From Serilophus lunatus (Eukaryota > Chordata > Aves > Passeriformes > Eurylaimidae), in the NCBI GenBank assembly GCA_013399895.1, contig VXBA01003825.1, forward strand, positions 257,983 through 321,982: 64,000 nucleotides of DNA, in the 5' to 3' direction. The notes under the pieces were generated by a model that searched no databases, was not told the DNA's origin, and saw only the letters and a program-made list of their open reading frames with translations. The position numbers and the translations under genes are program-made. Each line of letters begins with the position of its first letter. Within the stretch, counting starts at the first letter, position 1. This document shows, one piece after another, positions 34,201-49,200 of this stretch.

Positions 34201-37200
34201 TCCTTCCAAGCATAAGAAGATTAGGAAATAATCATGGTCATTCATGGTTATGGGTGAGGGGGCAGTTCACTAAGTTTAATGATGATATACTTGTTCCTAC
34301 CTTCTGCCACAGATTTCCCTTATTCCCCTTGGGAAATCACTATAGGGCAGACAAGACTAGATGTGAAAAGAGCAGTGGAAGGGGTTCTAGTATCCTACCT
34401 TGGTCCTCACTTTTATAAGGCCAGCAAAATTAACTTCTTGTCTCCTGGTGAAGGATAAATACTGTTATTTTCGTGAGATCAAGGACTGAATTACACCTAA
34501 GGGAGACTTGTGATTTAAAATACCTCCTTGATATGCTGGACCTTCCTAAATAGACAAACTGGATCAAGTGTACAGTTGGACCAGAAAACTCTCAGTGGAC
34601 CAGAAAACTCTCAGGTGACATAAGGCAAACAAAACTAAATGGAAAATTTTATTAGACTATCCGTTTTGCATACCTTTATAAGTCATATCAGCAAGAGTGG
34701 ATAGTATTAGAAGTATTATCCTGCACACTAAAATGTGTAGTTGAAGGGCTTCACCCTGATGGGAGAAGAAAAAGATCAGATTACCTCTGCTGTAGGAGAT
34801 GTATTGGTCTCTCTGTTCCATTAGAACAAATTAGTTACCTTAATAAACATGATAAAGAAAGCCCAAACTTCTAAATATTTCTGTGGATGCTTTTCTGTCT
34901 TTTTTGAAGTTAACCATTCTATGTTGGTTCATAGATGTTGTAGAAAATATCAGAGATGGTGGAGCAAGGTGAATGAAGCAGAATGTCCACAAAAAATGTA
35001 ATTAGATCAGCTGAAGCCCGTGCTGTTGTGTTACCACTGTTTTGCCAAAGGAGGCATGTCTGTGATTATCAACAGTGGTTGCTAGATATTTTTCAATAAG
35101 TGGAAACTAGACTTTTTAGCTTTGAGCAAATGACATTACTAAGCATTTTCTTGAGGGAGTACCTTTTATGAGAATATCAAAGTTTACTGGCTGTATAGCA
35201 CAGTAACTTTGTTATATACTAATTAGAGGCAACAGCAGACAGAAAATCATATCTCAGAATGAGGTCAACCGAAATCTCGTTGACTGTACTACATACACAC
35301 AAGAGTCTCTTTTGGAATGGGACCCTACTTGCATTTTTCTATCGTGGAAAAACCCTATTTCAGTTAATGCATGTTCATACAATGTCTGGAAGATAGTTCT
35401 TTGCAACTCACAGTTAGTTTGCTAATAGTTACATTTTTTCATTCGACCGTGGGTGAACAATGTTGGGAATAAGGTGACTGGTCGTAAGGAGTTTTGTTGT
35501 TTCCAAGAGGTTTCCAGATCTAGGACATTAATTCTGAGAAGAACAACACTTACATGGACACATGTGCTGAATTACTGTGAACAGGCTGGGAGAAAATGAT
35601 GCTTGATATTTTTTTAGTATAGCAGAAAACACTCCAACTGGACGATGTTCTAGGATGTCTTTTGTCCTCCTGTCCAGATTTGCAGAATACAAAACTTTGC
35701 TTAATGATGCCAGGTTAGGAAAGATACTCCAGAACATATAACTGTTTAAAGCCGTTGTAAGGCACTTGTCTGAGTTGATAATCTGTTACCATGTATCTAT
35801 AAATAATAAATGAAATACGCTGCAAGGTCCCAAAGAATATGTGGTGAGTGTTACCTTCCTACAGCAGATTAATATCTTAATTAGAAGCTATCAATATTTC
35901 TCAGAAATTTAGAAGATTGTGCCTGGAAAATAACTGTATGATGTCTTCCCTTATAAAATGTATATGTCTTGATTTAAGGAGATACTGTGTCTAACATCTT
36001 ATCTACATAAAAACCTATTGAGGACAAGGCAAATTGAAAATCTGTGTTTGTATGCAGGGGTTACTGCCTTCATGGATCCTGAGGTAAACTTAAGAACGAG
36101 GTCTTTGTCCTCCAACAAGGAGAATTCTTTTCCCTGCCTTCAGTGAAAAAATAACTTAGGGTCTGTCCTGTCAGCAATTAATTCAAGAAAAATTAGTAGA
36201 AATAACGAGAGAGCTTAAAAGTCTAATGCGACAGTGCTATATTGACTGATGTATCCAGTGTCTTACTTGCAAGTTTCCTGGCATACCTCTTGTAGTGTGT
36301 TCGTGGATCTTACTGCTCAAACTGTTTTAAAATGCAAATATTTTGTACTAATTTTTACAGAATGGATAGTAGTTGTGGAATAACAAAGTAAATTCTATAA
36401 AATCCTTGCAAAAGGTAACCTTAGAATACAAAAAATATGTTGATCAAGTGGGAAGAAATGTTGGTTAATTGCTGTCTGGTTAAATATACTTTTTTTGAGA
36501 TGTTTTTATTTTATTTTTTGCAGTTGAAGATCGAGTTCGGCCATTAGTACTTGTTATTAAGAAGTGGGCAAGTTTTCATGAGATAAATGATGCCAGTCGT
36601 GGTACTTTAAGCAGCTACAGTCTTGTGTTGATGGTTTTGCACTACTTACAGAGTAAGTATTTTTTTACATGTTAAAACTGTCCCTTTTAAGTTCATATTT
36701 TTGTAGTTTTCCTCTTTAATAAAATTGAATGCCATCAGTAGCCATCTTCCGTGCAGAAAGATTTGAAAGTGTGTTTACTGTATTTCCTTAGTGTTGCATT
36801 TGTCTAAAGTAAGTGTGCCTCTCCTCTGGAGACACGGTTACCACCTTTAAAAAGGCTTTAAAAAATCAAATAATAAATGCACCTGCATGCAGGATATTGT
36901 GTAACTATAAAATGAACTCAAGCATTAGTTAACGAAAATGCGTGAGGGCAATAGCTTTAGTCGTGTGTGGCAGCTGCTACAGCTCTCTAGAGAAGAGGAA
37001 AAAAGATTCAGATTATCCTTTGCATTCAAAATTGTGATCAGTCAGCTGTCTGGGGAGGATCAGCAGTCTACAAACTAAAGAGGAGCCTTTTACCTGGGTT
37101 GCATCACCCTTTTCTGCAAAAAAACCCAACAACCCAACCTGAGCTGTGGCTCTGTAGCACCAGCTGTTTAGGTTCTGATGTTTTAATCATGAAGATTTTA

Positions 37201-40200
37201 AAGTGGGAGTTTTTCCCTGCTACATGTATGTGATACTCCTGAAAGTAGCCTGTGTCCTGAACTAACAGTAGAGTTTTTGTTGATGTTATTGAGGAGGGAA
37301 AAACCCAAAAGCTTTCTTTTGCAGTAAATAGTGTGCCTGTCTTCACTAGGCAAGTTCCTTTCCTCTACTACTTACATTCATTTCCATATTCGGGCACTGT
37401 GGATGTCTTTGGACCCAAGTTTAGTGTGGCTTGAGTTTATTTTATAGATATATCAGTATCTTCTACATGAACTTTTTTCCAGGTAAGAGGTCTAAGTAGC
37501 TTGTAAAGTAAGAAAAATAAACTCATATAGCAAATGTTAGTGATAAGTGGTAACTTTTCCCCTAAAATCCATCTTCTTAGTAAAGCATACAGGCCCAGAT
37601 ACAGTATCTTGATTGCTTGTATTGCTTGAATTCTGTTGCCTTTTATTTTAATGTGGCAAAGAACTGGAAATTATCCAAGGTGTTGCAGAAATGTTCAGCT
37701 CTTGCATGTTTCTAAAATCCAACAAAAACCCCAAAAATATAATTAAAGCAACAGGTCATTTTCTTAGCTGTCCTGACAGTGAATATATTATACTCTGAAG
37801 ATACCCCAAGTATGTAGAGAGAATTCTGCCATTCTGATTCTTAGTCCCTATGGAAAAAGGATTCTGTAACATCTCTTCCCCTGTGAAAGCCTGTTGAAGG
37901 GTGAACTAAGCCCCAAGTCCAAGTCTTGTGTACTGAATTTAGTTATTTTTCTCCCTAATGAGTGATGTAGACCAGTTGTTTAAAAACAACATGCTGAAGA
38001 GATGATGTTAAAACTTTAGTTAGAGGAGTGCTGTAACAGTTCTGTAGCTGCTCTGAGGCTTGAGTGGGATGTCAGTACTTTGGGATTTTGGTCTATCTGA
38101 AGGACCGCCTTATTCGAGTGATAGGTTTTGTCCTTCCTATTAATATTGTCCAATTTATGCTCTCCCAATCCGCGAGTTTTATAAAAGGGACAAATGTTTA
38201 ATTCATCTTGTGTTCGTTAATATCATCAATGACTGCATGATCATTATGTTTGCCACTTAGTAGACCTGCTAACAATATTAGACCTTATTTATGTATTTTA
38301 TGGGGATTTTGCTAGAAATGCCTACTAAGTGTGTTGGGCCTTTTTTCTTTAGGTTACTTTTGGAGACAATGTGTAATACTTCGCAGCTGAAAAATGTGTT
38401 CTTTTGCAGTATCTGTAGGCTTCTTATGGTGGAATCATATTATATTAGATGTAGGGGAAAAAAAGAGTGATGCTTTGGCTTCCCCTTTAGGAAATCTAGC
38501 CATGAATTATAGCCATGAATTAATATAAATTTTGGAAATTAAGTTGTGCCCAGCTGCTGTAGAATTTTTCATGCCTTCTACATATAGTAGTGTCTTGGTA
38601 ACAGCTTCCTTTAGCAGAATAAACTTCTTATAGTACGATATAGTAAGAAATACAGTAATAGAAATGTTAGCTGAATAACTTCTATTTTAAAAAACACGTG
38701 TAACTGAAGTTCTTAATAGATGTTTTAAGACAGAATTTCAATCCAACCCATTGGTGTAGTTGATATGATATTTCTTCCTGTGAATTACATGAATCACAGC
38801 AACTTTAAACTTTTTTTTTATAGCCTTACCTGAACCCATCCTTCCATCCCTCCAAAAAAATTACCCAGTAAGTGTTTCCTACAGTTTTACTACATAATAT
38901 ATGTGTATTACCCTGCTTATCTAAATCTATGAATTCTTAACTTTAATGGATTAAGTTGAACACAATTTGTAAGTCTGGTCATTGATCTACTAAACGTGTG
39001 TGAAAGAAGTTATTTGTTGCTTTTGATAATATCTCTAATGAAAATTCTGTTATGTATGAGAAAATTTCACATACAGTTAGAAACAATGAAAATCATTGAC
39101 CTAAATCTCTTTATGCTGACTTGAAAATATCCCTGTGTCAGCTGCAACTTTCTGGTTCTTATTTCTTAATATGTTAAGTAGTGTTTCTTTTATTCAGCTC
39201 TGGTGTTCTAGAATTCCGTAGCCTCTCACAGCTGTTGAGTTGCCTTATATTTCTGTGTGCAGAAGAGTGAGTGATTTATGTTCACCAAGGAAACTTTTCA
39301 GGAATCACAAAATTTGGAATTCGATCCAACAAGAAAACACCTTTTTGGGACTTTGCTGTTATATCTAGATCATACTGCATTCTCTTCCAGAGAACTCTGG
39401 GAAATCAGTATGATCTTGAATTATGACTGTTATTAATGAGATTTAATCTAAGGAAGATTATATAGAAGTAAGATCTACCTTCATAAATATTTATTTGTCT
39501 GTGAACAAAACCGCTAATGCTTAGTAGTTCTGGGCTATAAATTAGTTACAGCAATTCCTCTGTTCCTTTCTCCTTACATTTCTCTTATGTGTCACTTTCT
39601 AAATTTTTCTTTATTCATAGTTCAAATAGTTTGATATCCCTGTCTCTGTATGGTTTTTGTATCTGTTGCTGACAACTGTGCTGGGGTGATATCAGAAAGC
39701 CATTCTATCTTTGGCATATAATATAATAATATAATGCAGAAATGGGAAAATTTAATGACACTGTACATCAGGGAGAAAATACTGGAGTGTCAGCCATTTT
39801 GGATAGTTAGGATAATCAAGATGCAGAAGAAACCATTGATAATATACTGCAGTTTTATTTCTGTATTGTGAACCTGCATAGACATGCCTGTGCTACATTT
39901 TTATGGTTTTAATCCTTTCTGCTGATTTTCTTATGGTACTCTGTACCTTCTTAGTTTTTCATTGGGAGTCCTGAAAAGCATTTGAAGTTGTCTTTAATTT
40001 CTTGTACACTTAGCTTTATTTGATAGGTTTTTGAATGGCAAAATTTGCTAATTTTGTTTCCTTAAAGATCATAATCTGTAATACTCTTAAGTTTTGTGTA
40101 GCATGTTGTTTAAAGAAAACTGGTAAATTTTGACTTCTCTATAATTGTAATGCAAATATTTCTATTTATAGTGTTTGAACTGTGTAAAGGCCTTCAGAAC

Positions 40201-43200
40201 ACTATACAAACATTTATGCCTCCAATGATTAAAGCAAAAGTATACAATACCATAAACTTAAAAACCTAATGAATTTGTATTAAATGCAAGGTTTTATCTT
40301 GTGTTATGTGAAAGTGGTAAATCACTTGCAGGTGCCTGTATTTCTAGAATACTGCTTTAAGAATGCATTTTTGCCCTTTTTTGTAGAATTCTGTAGAATT
40401 TTTTATTGTTTGTTGTTCCTGTTAGTTACCTTTCATTTGAGGAATGGACTAAATATTCTGCAATTGCTAACAAAATTTAAAGATTATTTCATATTTGCTT
40501 ACTATAAACCTAAATTTGCAAATATGTTTTCATTTTTAATATGTGGTAATATATATTAATATGTATGTTAATATATTTTTGCTTTTAGTATATGTTAATA
40601 TATGTTTTTGGTTTTGTATTTTGTTGTTTGCAAGTATATATTTTTATTAGGAATATAATTAAGTGTTTAAAAATGTGAAAGTTAAAATTTATCGATACTG
40701 ATACTTCAAAGAAATTTAAAATTAAAAATACAGCAAAACGATTTTGATCTTGTAGCTTGCAGTAATAATTACAAAGCACAGCCAAATGTCCATATCAAAA
40801 GAAACCATATGTTTTTCTTGTTTTAGTTGGTCAGCATTGTGTCTCTGCGCTAATAGTGCACATACATACTTCATGTCCTCTACAAACACTTAGCTACAGA
40901 TTTTCAGAATCAAATCTGCAGCCTGAAAATACTTCTGTGCTCTGAAGGAAACTTACTGTTTTGAGTTGTCAGTACCAAAGAAGACAGGCATGCTTTCATT
41001 GAGGAGGAAAAGCTTGGAGAAGAGGAGGCTCAGGGATGACCTTATTGCTGTCTGTAACTACCTGAAAGGAGGTTGTAGTCAGGCGGGGGTCGGTCTCTTC
41101 TCTCAGGCTCCCAGTGACAGGACGAGAGGACACAGCCTTAGGCTGCGTCAGGGGAGGTTTAGGTTGGATATCAGGAGGAACTTTTTCACGGTGAGAGTGA
41201 TCCCCCACTGGAATGGGCTTCCCAGGGAGGTGGTGGAGTCACCGTCCCTGGATGTGTTTAAGGATAGGTTAGATGATGAACTTAGTGGTATGGTTTAGAT
41301 GGTTTAAATGGTTTAGATGGTATAGATGTTTGATGTTGGATAGGTTGTTAACCTAGGTAAAGGTTGGACTTGATGATCTCCATGGTCTTTTCCAACCTTA
41401 TTAATTCTGTGTGTAATTCTGTGTGTGAAAGGCAGATTCTGTGTCTCAGATACAGAATGTGAATGTGAAGGGTGAAATGTCCTGGAAAGCCACCAGGTTT
41501 GCACACTAGTGCACTTTATTGCTGTGGGGAGTCTCTAGCTGGCAGCAAGCTGGTAAGTTTTGCAGCGTCTGGTTAGAGGGAGTACTGGACCATATCACAT
41601 GTAGGGTTGTATTCTGGGACATCCCCTGTCCAGATAAGGTAGATAAGAGTATCCCACAAAATGTGTTGGTCATTTCTGAAGTCTATGTAGGACTTGCCCC
41701 CAAGCCAGAACTTTACAGATGCGCTCTAGAGAACCTGTGGTGGCTTAGGCCATTATGGTTGGTGCCCATTGGTGCCCCTGGCAGTCAGAAGGGAACTTGT
41801 GCCTGAGTCTTCAGTGTTCAGGGAGCCTGATGTATTATATCTTAAATCAAGAGGAAAGTGAGTCTCCATGAGTCTTCTGGGTAGTGAACACTGGAGGCTC
41901 TAGCATGAGCACATTTTTGTATTTGCTGTCTCAGCTTCATGTCATATCTTACACAGCATGGAGCAGAAGGTGGGATTTAGAAGTCAGTCCTTGGACAGAC
42001 ACAAATTTCTTCATTTCTTGAGTCGCACTTTGAAAGAGTAAAAACATGAGTTAAATACTCATTTGTACTCATTGGAAGGGTATTTTACACAAAAATGTCG
42101 CCACTATGCTGATGTTACCACTGTAAATTTTTTTAATAAAGACTTGTACATTCAGAGTTAAACTCACTATACATCAAGATACTCAAATATAATTTCTTTT
42201 TTGGACACTTATGCTCTAGTGTGTAAGGTGGAATGAGCATACTTATAAGCATTATGTAGCCTGAGTATGAAGCATGTACTGTATTTCTTGAGAAATCAGC
42301 CAATCAAGGTAAAGATTAGAGATCTAGCAAAAGAAGGAACTGTGGGGTCCCTTTTTCTGGCATATCTTGAAATAATGGATAACTCATTTGTTTTTACTCA
42401 ATCAGATCATGAATTTCTATCTCTTAAACAGTGCCTTGAGGCAAAAGGACAGTAAGTGAGTTGGGGACTGATTTAAACAGAAGCTGGATCTTTTACCCTC
42501 TAGCACAAGTTAAGAAGGGAAAATATATAGGGATTGCCTACTTGAAACTAAGCTAATTTGAAAGGTACTTCTTATTTCCGTTTTATTAGCAACCTCCTTT
42601 ATGTGCAGAATCTATAATCTGCACCTTGTTATATTTGTCTAGTAATTCCCTGAGTCCTTCTGGCAGAAGTAAAGTACTATTATCCCTGTTTCAAAACAGC
42701 TGAATGGAGATGAGTTGAGGCTAGTGGATTTTCATGCGTTGTCTGTGGCAAAGCAGAAAGATGAGTCTAGGTGTCCTGTGGCTGGTCTGAACTCTAGTTC
42801 ACTGAACACCGAGTGATTGGTTTGTTAAGAAATGGTCTTAAGCAAATTACATTGTTGGTTATTGATATATTGAATGTTGGAATATCTTGACAGAAGTTTT
42901 CATTAAATCTTCCATATACTCAATTTTAAGTAATAATTAATTTGATTTTTACCTGTAAAACTTTCTAACATGGTATTAGGCTACTTCTCCTGTAATAAAT
43001 TTTCTGTATTTCAGAAGGATGAAACACTGGATTTTTGCCTATTATATGTGGTGATCAGCGAATGACAGTGCTTAAAAAAAATTTACTAACAGTATCACAA
43101 ACATGATTAATACTTTGCTTTAGTTCATGTTAAAAAGTCTTTTCTTTCAGAAAAATAATTTCAGTCATGCCTTCTATTTTGCCTTTTTAAGAGTAATTTT

Positions 43201-46200
43201 CACAATGATACAACCACTAAAGCAGGTGAAATAGGAATCATTTATAGAACTAAGTCTTTGGGTTTTTTTAATGATTAGTTGCTATTGAGTGTAACTTGCA
43301 TTTTTACTAGAGCACTTAGAGAATATAGAGCATTGAATAAAATAATGTGTGTGTATTTTTTGAAGGCAAATGCCTTTGTAAGTGAAGAAGACTATCGATT
43401 TGTCAGAAATCTTATTGTCTACCAATAAGGAAGTAGCTTGGTTGTTTTTATGAAAAGTAATATCCCAAAGTCTAGTGTTTTAGCTGCTCAGTATGCCAAC
43501 CTTACTATGGTGGCATAATTTTCTTGCAATTGAGAAGTTCTCAGGCATTTGAGTATTCAAAGCTTATAAAAATTAATCTTGTTCTCCTTTTCAAAAATGT
43601 CTATGGCCTCCAGACATTTACTTACTAGTCTTAGTAATCTGCTATAGTAATGTCATTGCATTCTTGTTTTGTATTGTTTGGAGGTCAGCAGCCCTTGTTC
43701 TTCCTTTCCCTTCCTCCCTTCTGTGTCCTTCTTGAGCTGGTATATTGCTCATTGTGAATTCAGTTGTTGCGACTCTTCTACAGCTTTCTGTGGGAATGGG
43801 CAAGGAGTGACTTTCACTAATACCTTTTTGCATAACTTTAGGGTTAAAACTGTATATACTGTACGGCATAGGATCAACTGTTCCCTTTCTAGATCTTTGT
43901 GTTGCATATCTGCTTTTTACATCTGTCTGTCTTCAATGTTTTGGTCTCTTCTGATGAGTTATAAGCCATTAAATTCTGATCTCTGCTAACTATAATGCTG
44001 TTTTATATGTAAAGTTATATCATGTGAGATCAAAACTTGAATTCTTTCATTACTGCAAGAATGGCTTTTTTCCCAAAATATACTGCACAGGTTTTCCAGG
44101 AAGTTCGGCTAAAATTTTCAGAAGAGGACAGAAGTCCCAAACTTCCCAGTCCTCCTGATTTATCTCTGACCATACTTTTCTCAGATGAAGATCTGCCAGC
44201 TGTGGCAGATCTGCTACACACTTACAGTGTGTAGTGCTTCTAGTGCTGTTATAGTACTATAAAGTTTGAGTCATGCCTGGTACTACTTTTTAAAATAACA
44301 AATCAATGGGAAGAGAAGGGAGATACAGTATTGAGTGAACAGTTCACTAAATTTACATAAATATGTTTATTTTTGTGAATGTAAAGCTTACTCTTATGTA
44401 TCTTGGGTTAATTTTCAGTAAAATACACAACATTGTGATAAAATTATACTAAAACCTGGTATTTTATAATCTGGTATTACCAGGTTATAAAAATTGTTTG
44501 TCTAGTAAGAGAAGTTAAGTTTTCCTCCGTGTACCCCAGTCTAGCATAGGAACCTAAAAGATACAGTGGGCACTGAAACAGTAAAGCAGATCTAAACCCA
44601 TGTTAATTTAGCCTTGTATAGATTCCTTTTTAAGCTGGCAATAATGACTTCTTTTCATTGCAAATCTGACATTTTCTTACCACCCTCACACCCACCCCCT
44701 TCCCTCAGAAGGAAAGCATACTTCAGCTGAAGTGCTGCATTCTCTGTATTCAGGTTTTTTGTGTAACTTCACTGTTGGAGCTTTTTTATTCATTCAGATA
44801 GAATGGCTAGAGGCTTGGCTTGAGGAAATGCTGCTGCAGACTTTGAACTCAGTATGCGGGAGGATGCAGGTTCATTTTATAGCCAGTGTGGTTCATATGC
44901 AATTTGAACTCTGTTCTGTGGAAGAAATGTCAGGCCTTCCTGTACCAGAAGTATGGGAAATTGGCAATAGGCGCATTAGCTTCGCCTGCCTTATCTCAGT
45001 TCAGCTGCAGCCAGTTCAGTGGTTTTAGATGCAAGTCCAGTTCAAAGATTTTCCTATGCTAAAAACCTTTAGTAAACAGAATTTGAAGGGTGTTCTTGCA
45101 CACTCCTGTCTGTGCTAAATAACTCTGCTTGGGTTCATGGGGAGGAACTAGTATTCAACATAGGAACAGAAGAGAAATAGTCATTGGCTTGTAAGTTGTC
45201 CTAGAACTTCTAATAAGAAAATGATAGACAGCTTTCTTAATTGGGAAAAAATACATGCATCTAGGTTCAGGCTTTGTGTGTGTGTGTGTATATATATACA
45301 CTCTGATTTTTTTTTTTTGACAGGAATGTTTTGATCCTACTATGCAGTTGCATCTTGTTCATCAAGCTCCATATACCATTCCTCCTTACATCTCAAAAAA
45401 TGGATCAAGCCTTGGAGACTTGTTAATAGGCTTCTTCAAATACTATGCCACAGAATTTGAGTAAGTAATAAGCTCATCTTAGTGATTTACAATATGCAAA
45501 ACTTTGATTCCTTCTATTCGACAAAGCAACACTTTCTAACACTTGAAGAGAAAGAATAGCAGTAATGCAGGAATGGTAGCTGACAGTGAAAAGGCTAAAT
45601 GCCAACAGGAATGCTGATGAAGTGTCTGGCATCTTCTACTTAGCTAGGCATTCTGTGCTGTAAAATAACTCCCAAAATTTGGAGAGCTTTGCCCTTTAAA
45701 AATTGCTGGTTTGCTGTTACACTATTCTAGGACTACCTATCCATCTGCGCAAAAGATCCGTTCTTCTTAGTTGTCATTTATGATGTTGATTGATGTGTGA
45801 ATTATTCAGACCTTAATAGCTGCACTTATCTTTTGTCACCCTTAGTAAATGGAACTAACTGGCCAGGTGACTTCTTACTTGACTAGAATATACATCCATA
45901 CATGCCACACCTAGTGAAGAATTCTCCATTTATAATTGTTTCACTAACATTCCCGGTTTCCTAGAATCTGAGTTTAATTTTTACATCTAGACTTCTTGTA
46001 GAAGAGAAGGAGAAGCTAAAGTTGTGAAGGGAAAAGAGAAAGTTTTAGGTTACAACTGTTTTGCCAAATTGTCATTTAACATATTTCTGAATTTCTTAGA
46101 AAAAATGCTTGTATATAGAAAATACAAAATGGTTGTATTTTAACAAGCTTAAAGATCTTCTAAAGAGCTTATTTCTGAGGCAGTGGGTTCGTACATGTTG

Positions 46201-49200
46201 CTATTCAGTGTATGTGTATCATCTCCATTTCCTAGAAGGAGAACAAAATGTACAACTGCTGGATACTCATAATTTTTGAAGTGTTGCTATTTTAATAGAA
46301 GTGAATAGTCATGAAATCTTTAAAATATTGTTGGAGTGTGCATCACGTGGAATATACAAGCTTAATACCTATGGCCTCTAGTAATTCATGAACTAACTTC
46401 ACTTCATGCATGCTTAAGCCTGACTGAGATTTTCACATAAGAGATTTTTCTTTCAATGATCTCTGCAGATAAGAGATTGGTCTTTTGTCATACATCTTTC
46501 TGCTGAGTACCTGTCTTTCCAGCTGGCAAGGTGACATTTGGTAAACAGGCAAATGAGAAGACACTGCTGGAGGAGAACCTAGGGTTCCTAATTTATGTGG
46601 GACACTAGATGAATCGTTTGCTACTTGACTGTACAACAAGCTCATATATGAAAGTAAATATGTTTTCTAATAAGAAAGAATTTTCTGGCTTGCTTGGGCA
46701 AAGTAGCAGAAATTATCTTGTCTAAATGCAGGAAAATTACCTAATTTGACATTTCTGATTTGGGTGCTTGTGAACATAGACAAGAGCAGATTTCTGCCTA
46801 GTTGGTGGCTGGTCCAGAAAGACTTTGGTTTTGTCTGCTATTAGGATATACTAAGATTTATGAAGATTTCTGTAATATCAGTACTTGAATTGATGGTAAT
46901 CCTTAAATATTTTTTTTGTGATGTTCATAAATCTGGAAAAGATATTACCTAAATTTCATCACACAGGGGAGCTTTGGGTTAAAACAAAGCTTGAAAAAGT
47001 AGACAGTGAAGATAGGATAGTTGCTGATGTCGAAGGAAGAAAATGTTTTCAAAAGACAACTGAAATATATCTGGCTTGTTTTACCAGTCTTCTGTGTCTG
47101 TTAGGTATTTGAAAATTTGATTGCTGAAATTCTGTTTAAAACAAACAAACAAACAAAAAACACAGCCAAAAATAGAAAACCCAAAAACATGTTAAAATAG
47201 CCATTAGAATTCCTGTATTGAAAATGTTATATAGCTGAGAAATCATTTAAGGAAATGATGCAGCTAATGCAACAACCTGTATTACTTTTAACTCTTTCTG
47301 CCACAGAAATAAAACTTAGTCAGGTATACTGTTTAAATGACCATCTGTGTATCCCTGACTACTATAAATCCTGTTTGAAAGGAATAGGGTTGCTGTCTTT
47401 GAAGGTAGGAAATTTCTGTATAGGTTCATAAAAACCTAGTAATTTCCTGGAGGAGAAAAATTAATGCTCATAGGGAGGAACATGAACGTAGTGCTTAAAA
47501 GTTTTTTGTGTGTGAGACAGCCAGCCAGTGAGAACAAAAGTATAGTATTATGCTAGGCACAAGATCTGATATCTTTGCTTTGAAGTTGCTGATAAAAACA
47601 ATGGTACAGGTGAGAATGAGGATGAGAGTTAAATATATAGAGTCATAGAATATGCTCAGTTTGAAGGGACCCATCAGGATCACAGGGTCCCACTGCACTC
47701 TTGTAGGGCCCTGCACTCCAAGAATCACACCATGTGCCTGAGAGTGCTGTCCAAACACTTCCTAACTATGTCAGGCTTGGTGCTGTGACCACTTCCCTGG
47801 GGAGCCTGTTCCAGAACTCAGCTATTCTCTGGGTGAAGGACCTTTTCCTAATATCTGAACTTCATGCTATTACGTCGAGTCCTGACACTGGTCATGAGAG
47901 TAAAGACATCAGTGTTTGCCCCTCCTGAGGATGTTGATGAGACCAATGAGGTCTCACCTCAGTTTCCTCTTCTCCAGGCTGAGCAGACCAAGTGACCTCA
48001 GCTGCTACTTGTACAGTTTCCCCTCCAGACCCTGTGCCATCCTCGTTCCCTTCCTTTGGACATTCTCTAACAGCTTAATGTGTTTCTTATACTGTGGTGC
48101 CCAAAACTGCCACAGTATTCAAGGTGAAGCTGTCCCAGTGCAGAGCAGAGTGGGACCATCCCCTCCCTTGATCAGCTGGTGATGCTTTGCCTGATCCCTT
48201 CCAGGTCACAGTTGGCCCTCCTGGCTGCCAGGGCACTGCTGACTCAGATTCAACTTGTGAATACACACAATGCAGGACTCTCTTAGTTCTGCCTTTCATG
48301 GAGGAACTAGTATTTTACTCCATAATGTGTTGAATATTTTCATTGCTGTAATCAGTATTTTTTTCAGTGTTTCTATGCACTGAAATTTTGAGATTATTTT
48401 TCAGATACTGCGAGTGTTAAATTGGGCCATTTTTAAATTACCTGTAGTGGCCAAATGAACTTTCACTATTGGACTGTAATGTGTTTGATTAAAAGATTAC
48501 TAAATAGAATGCTACTTCAATTTTTATAGAAGTGATTTTTGTAGATCCTTATCTGTGGAGTAGGATGCACTGCCAGGTTTGACACACAGGAAATACTCTG
48601 TTGAATGAACAGCATGCAGTCAAGAATGATCACTTGTGAAGATTATAATTTTGAACAGAATGAATCATTGAAGCCACTTGCCTAGAATCCTTAACTACTC
48701 ATCTATTCTACATGTATTGGTCAAGAAGATAAGAGAAGATGGAGACATTGTTTTAAACTTCTCCCTCGCTGTAGCAAAGGCCATTAGGTGTTTCAGATTT
48801 AGTTTATTTTAATTGATGTAGTGCATAACATTTCAGGGCAGGGTGGGCCCAGGAGAATGGCAAAGGAAGAAACAGACACCTGGCCTGCTGTGTAGCCATG
48901 AATAAATTCATCTCCTTGTGCTGTGGTTTTCATCCCTTATGCTTTTAACCTGTTTTGTTAATTGAGTCTCTTAAGATGTTTCAGAAAATTGCTGATTGAC
49001 ATGTATTTATACAGTGCCCTTTCCACAGTTCCATCCTGGGGTTTTCAGTGTGTCCATAAGATGTAATTTTTATACCACTTCATCCCTATCCCCAGAGAAA
49101 TGTGATTTGGAAATTGCTGCATTTTTTAGAATAACACAGTACATATGACAAAGCTTCTTTTGCCTTTTTGGTTGTTTATTTGTCTTGCCGTAAGAGTTCA

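Noticed and set aside
40966..41298. 110-codon + frame in intron 11 as a possible extra TENT2 exon or gene
   Set aside because: Its sequence is the C-terminal part of CR1 ORF2, a transposon remnant.
44037..44234. 65-codon + frame with an acidic stretch in intron 11
   Set aside because: No splice signals, family resemblance or repeat identity could be shown, and a minus-strand frame overlaps it.
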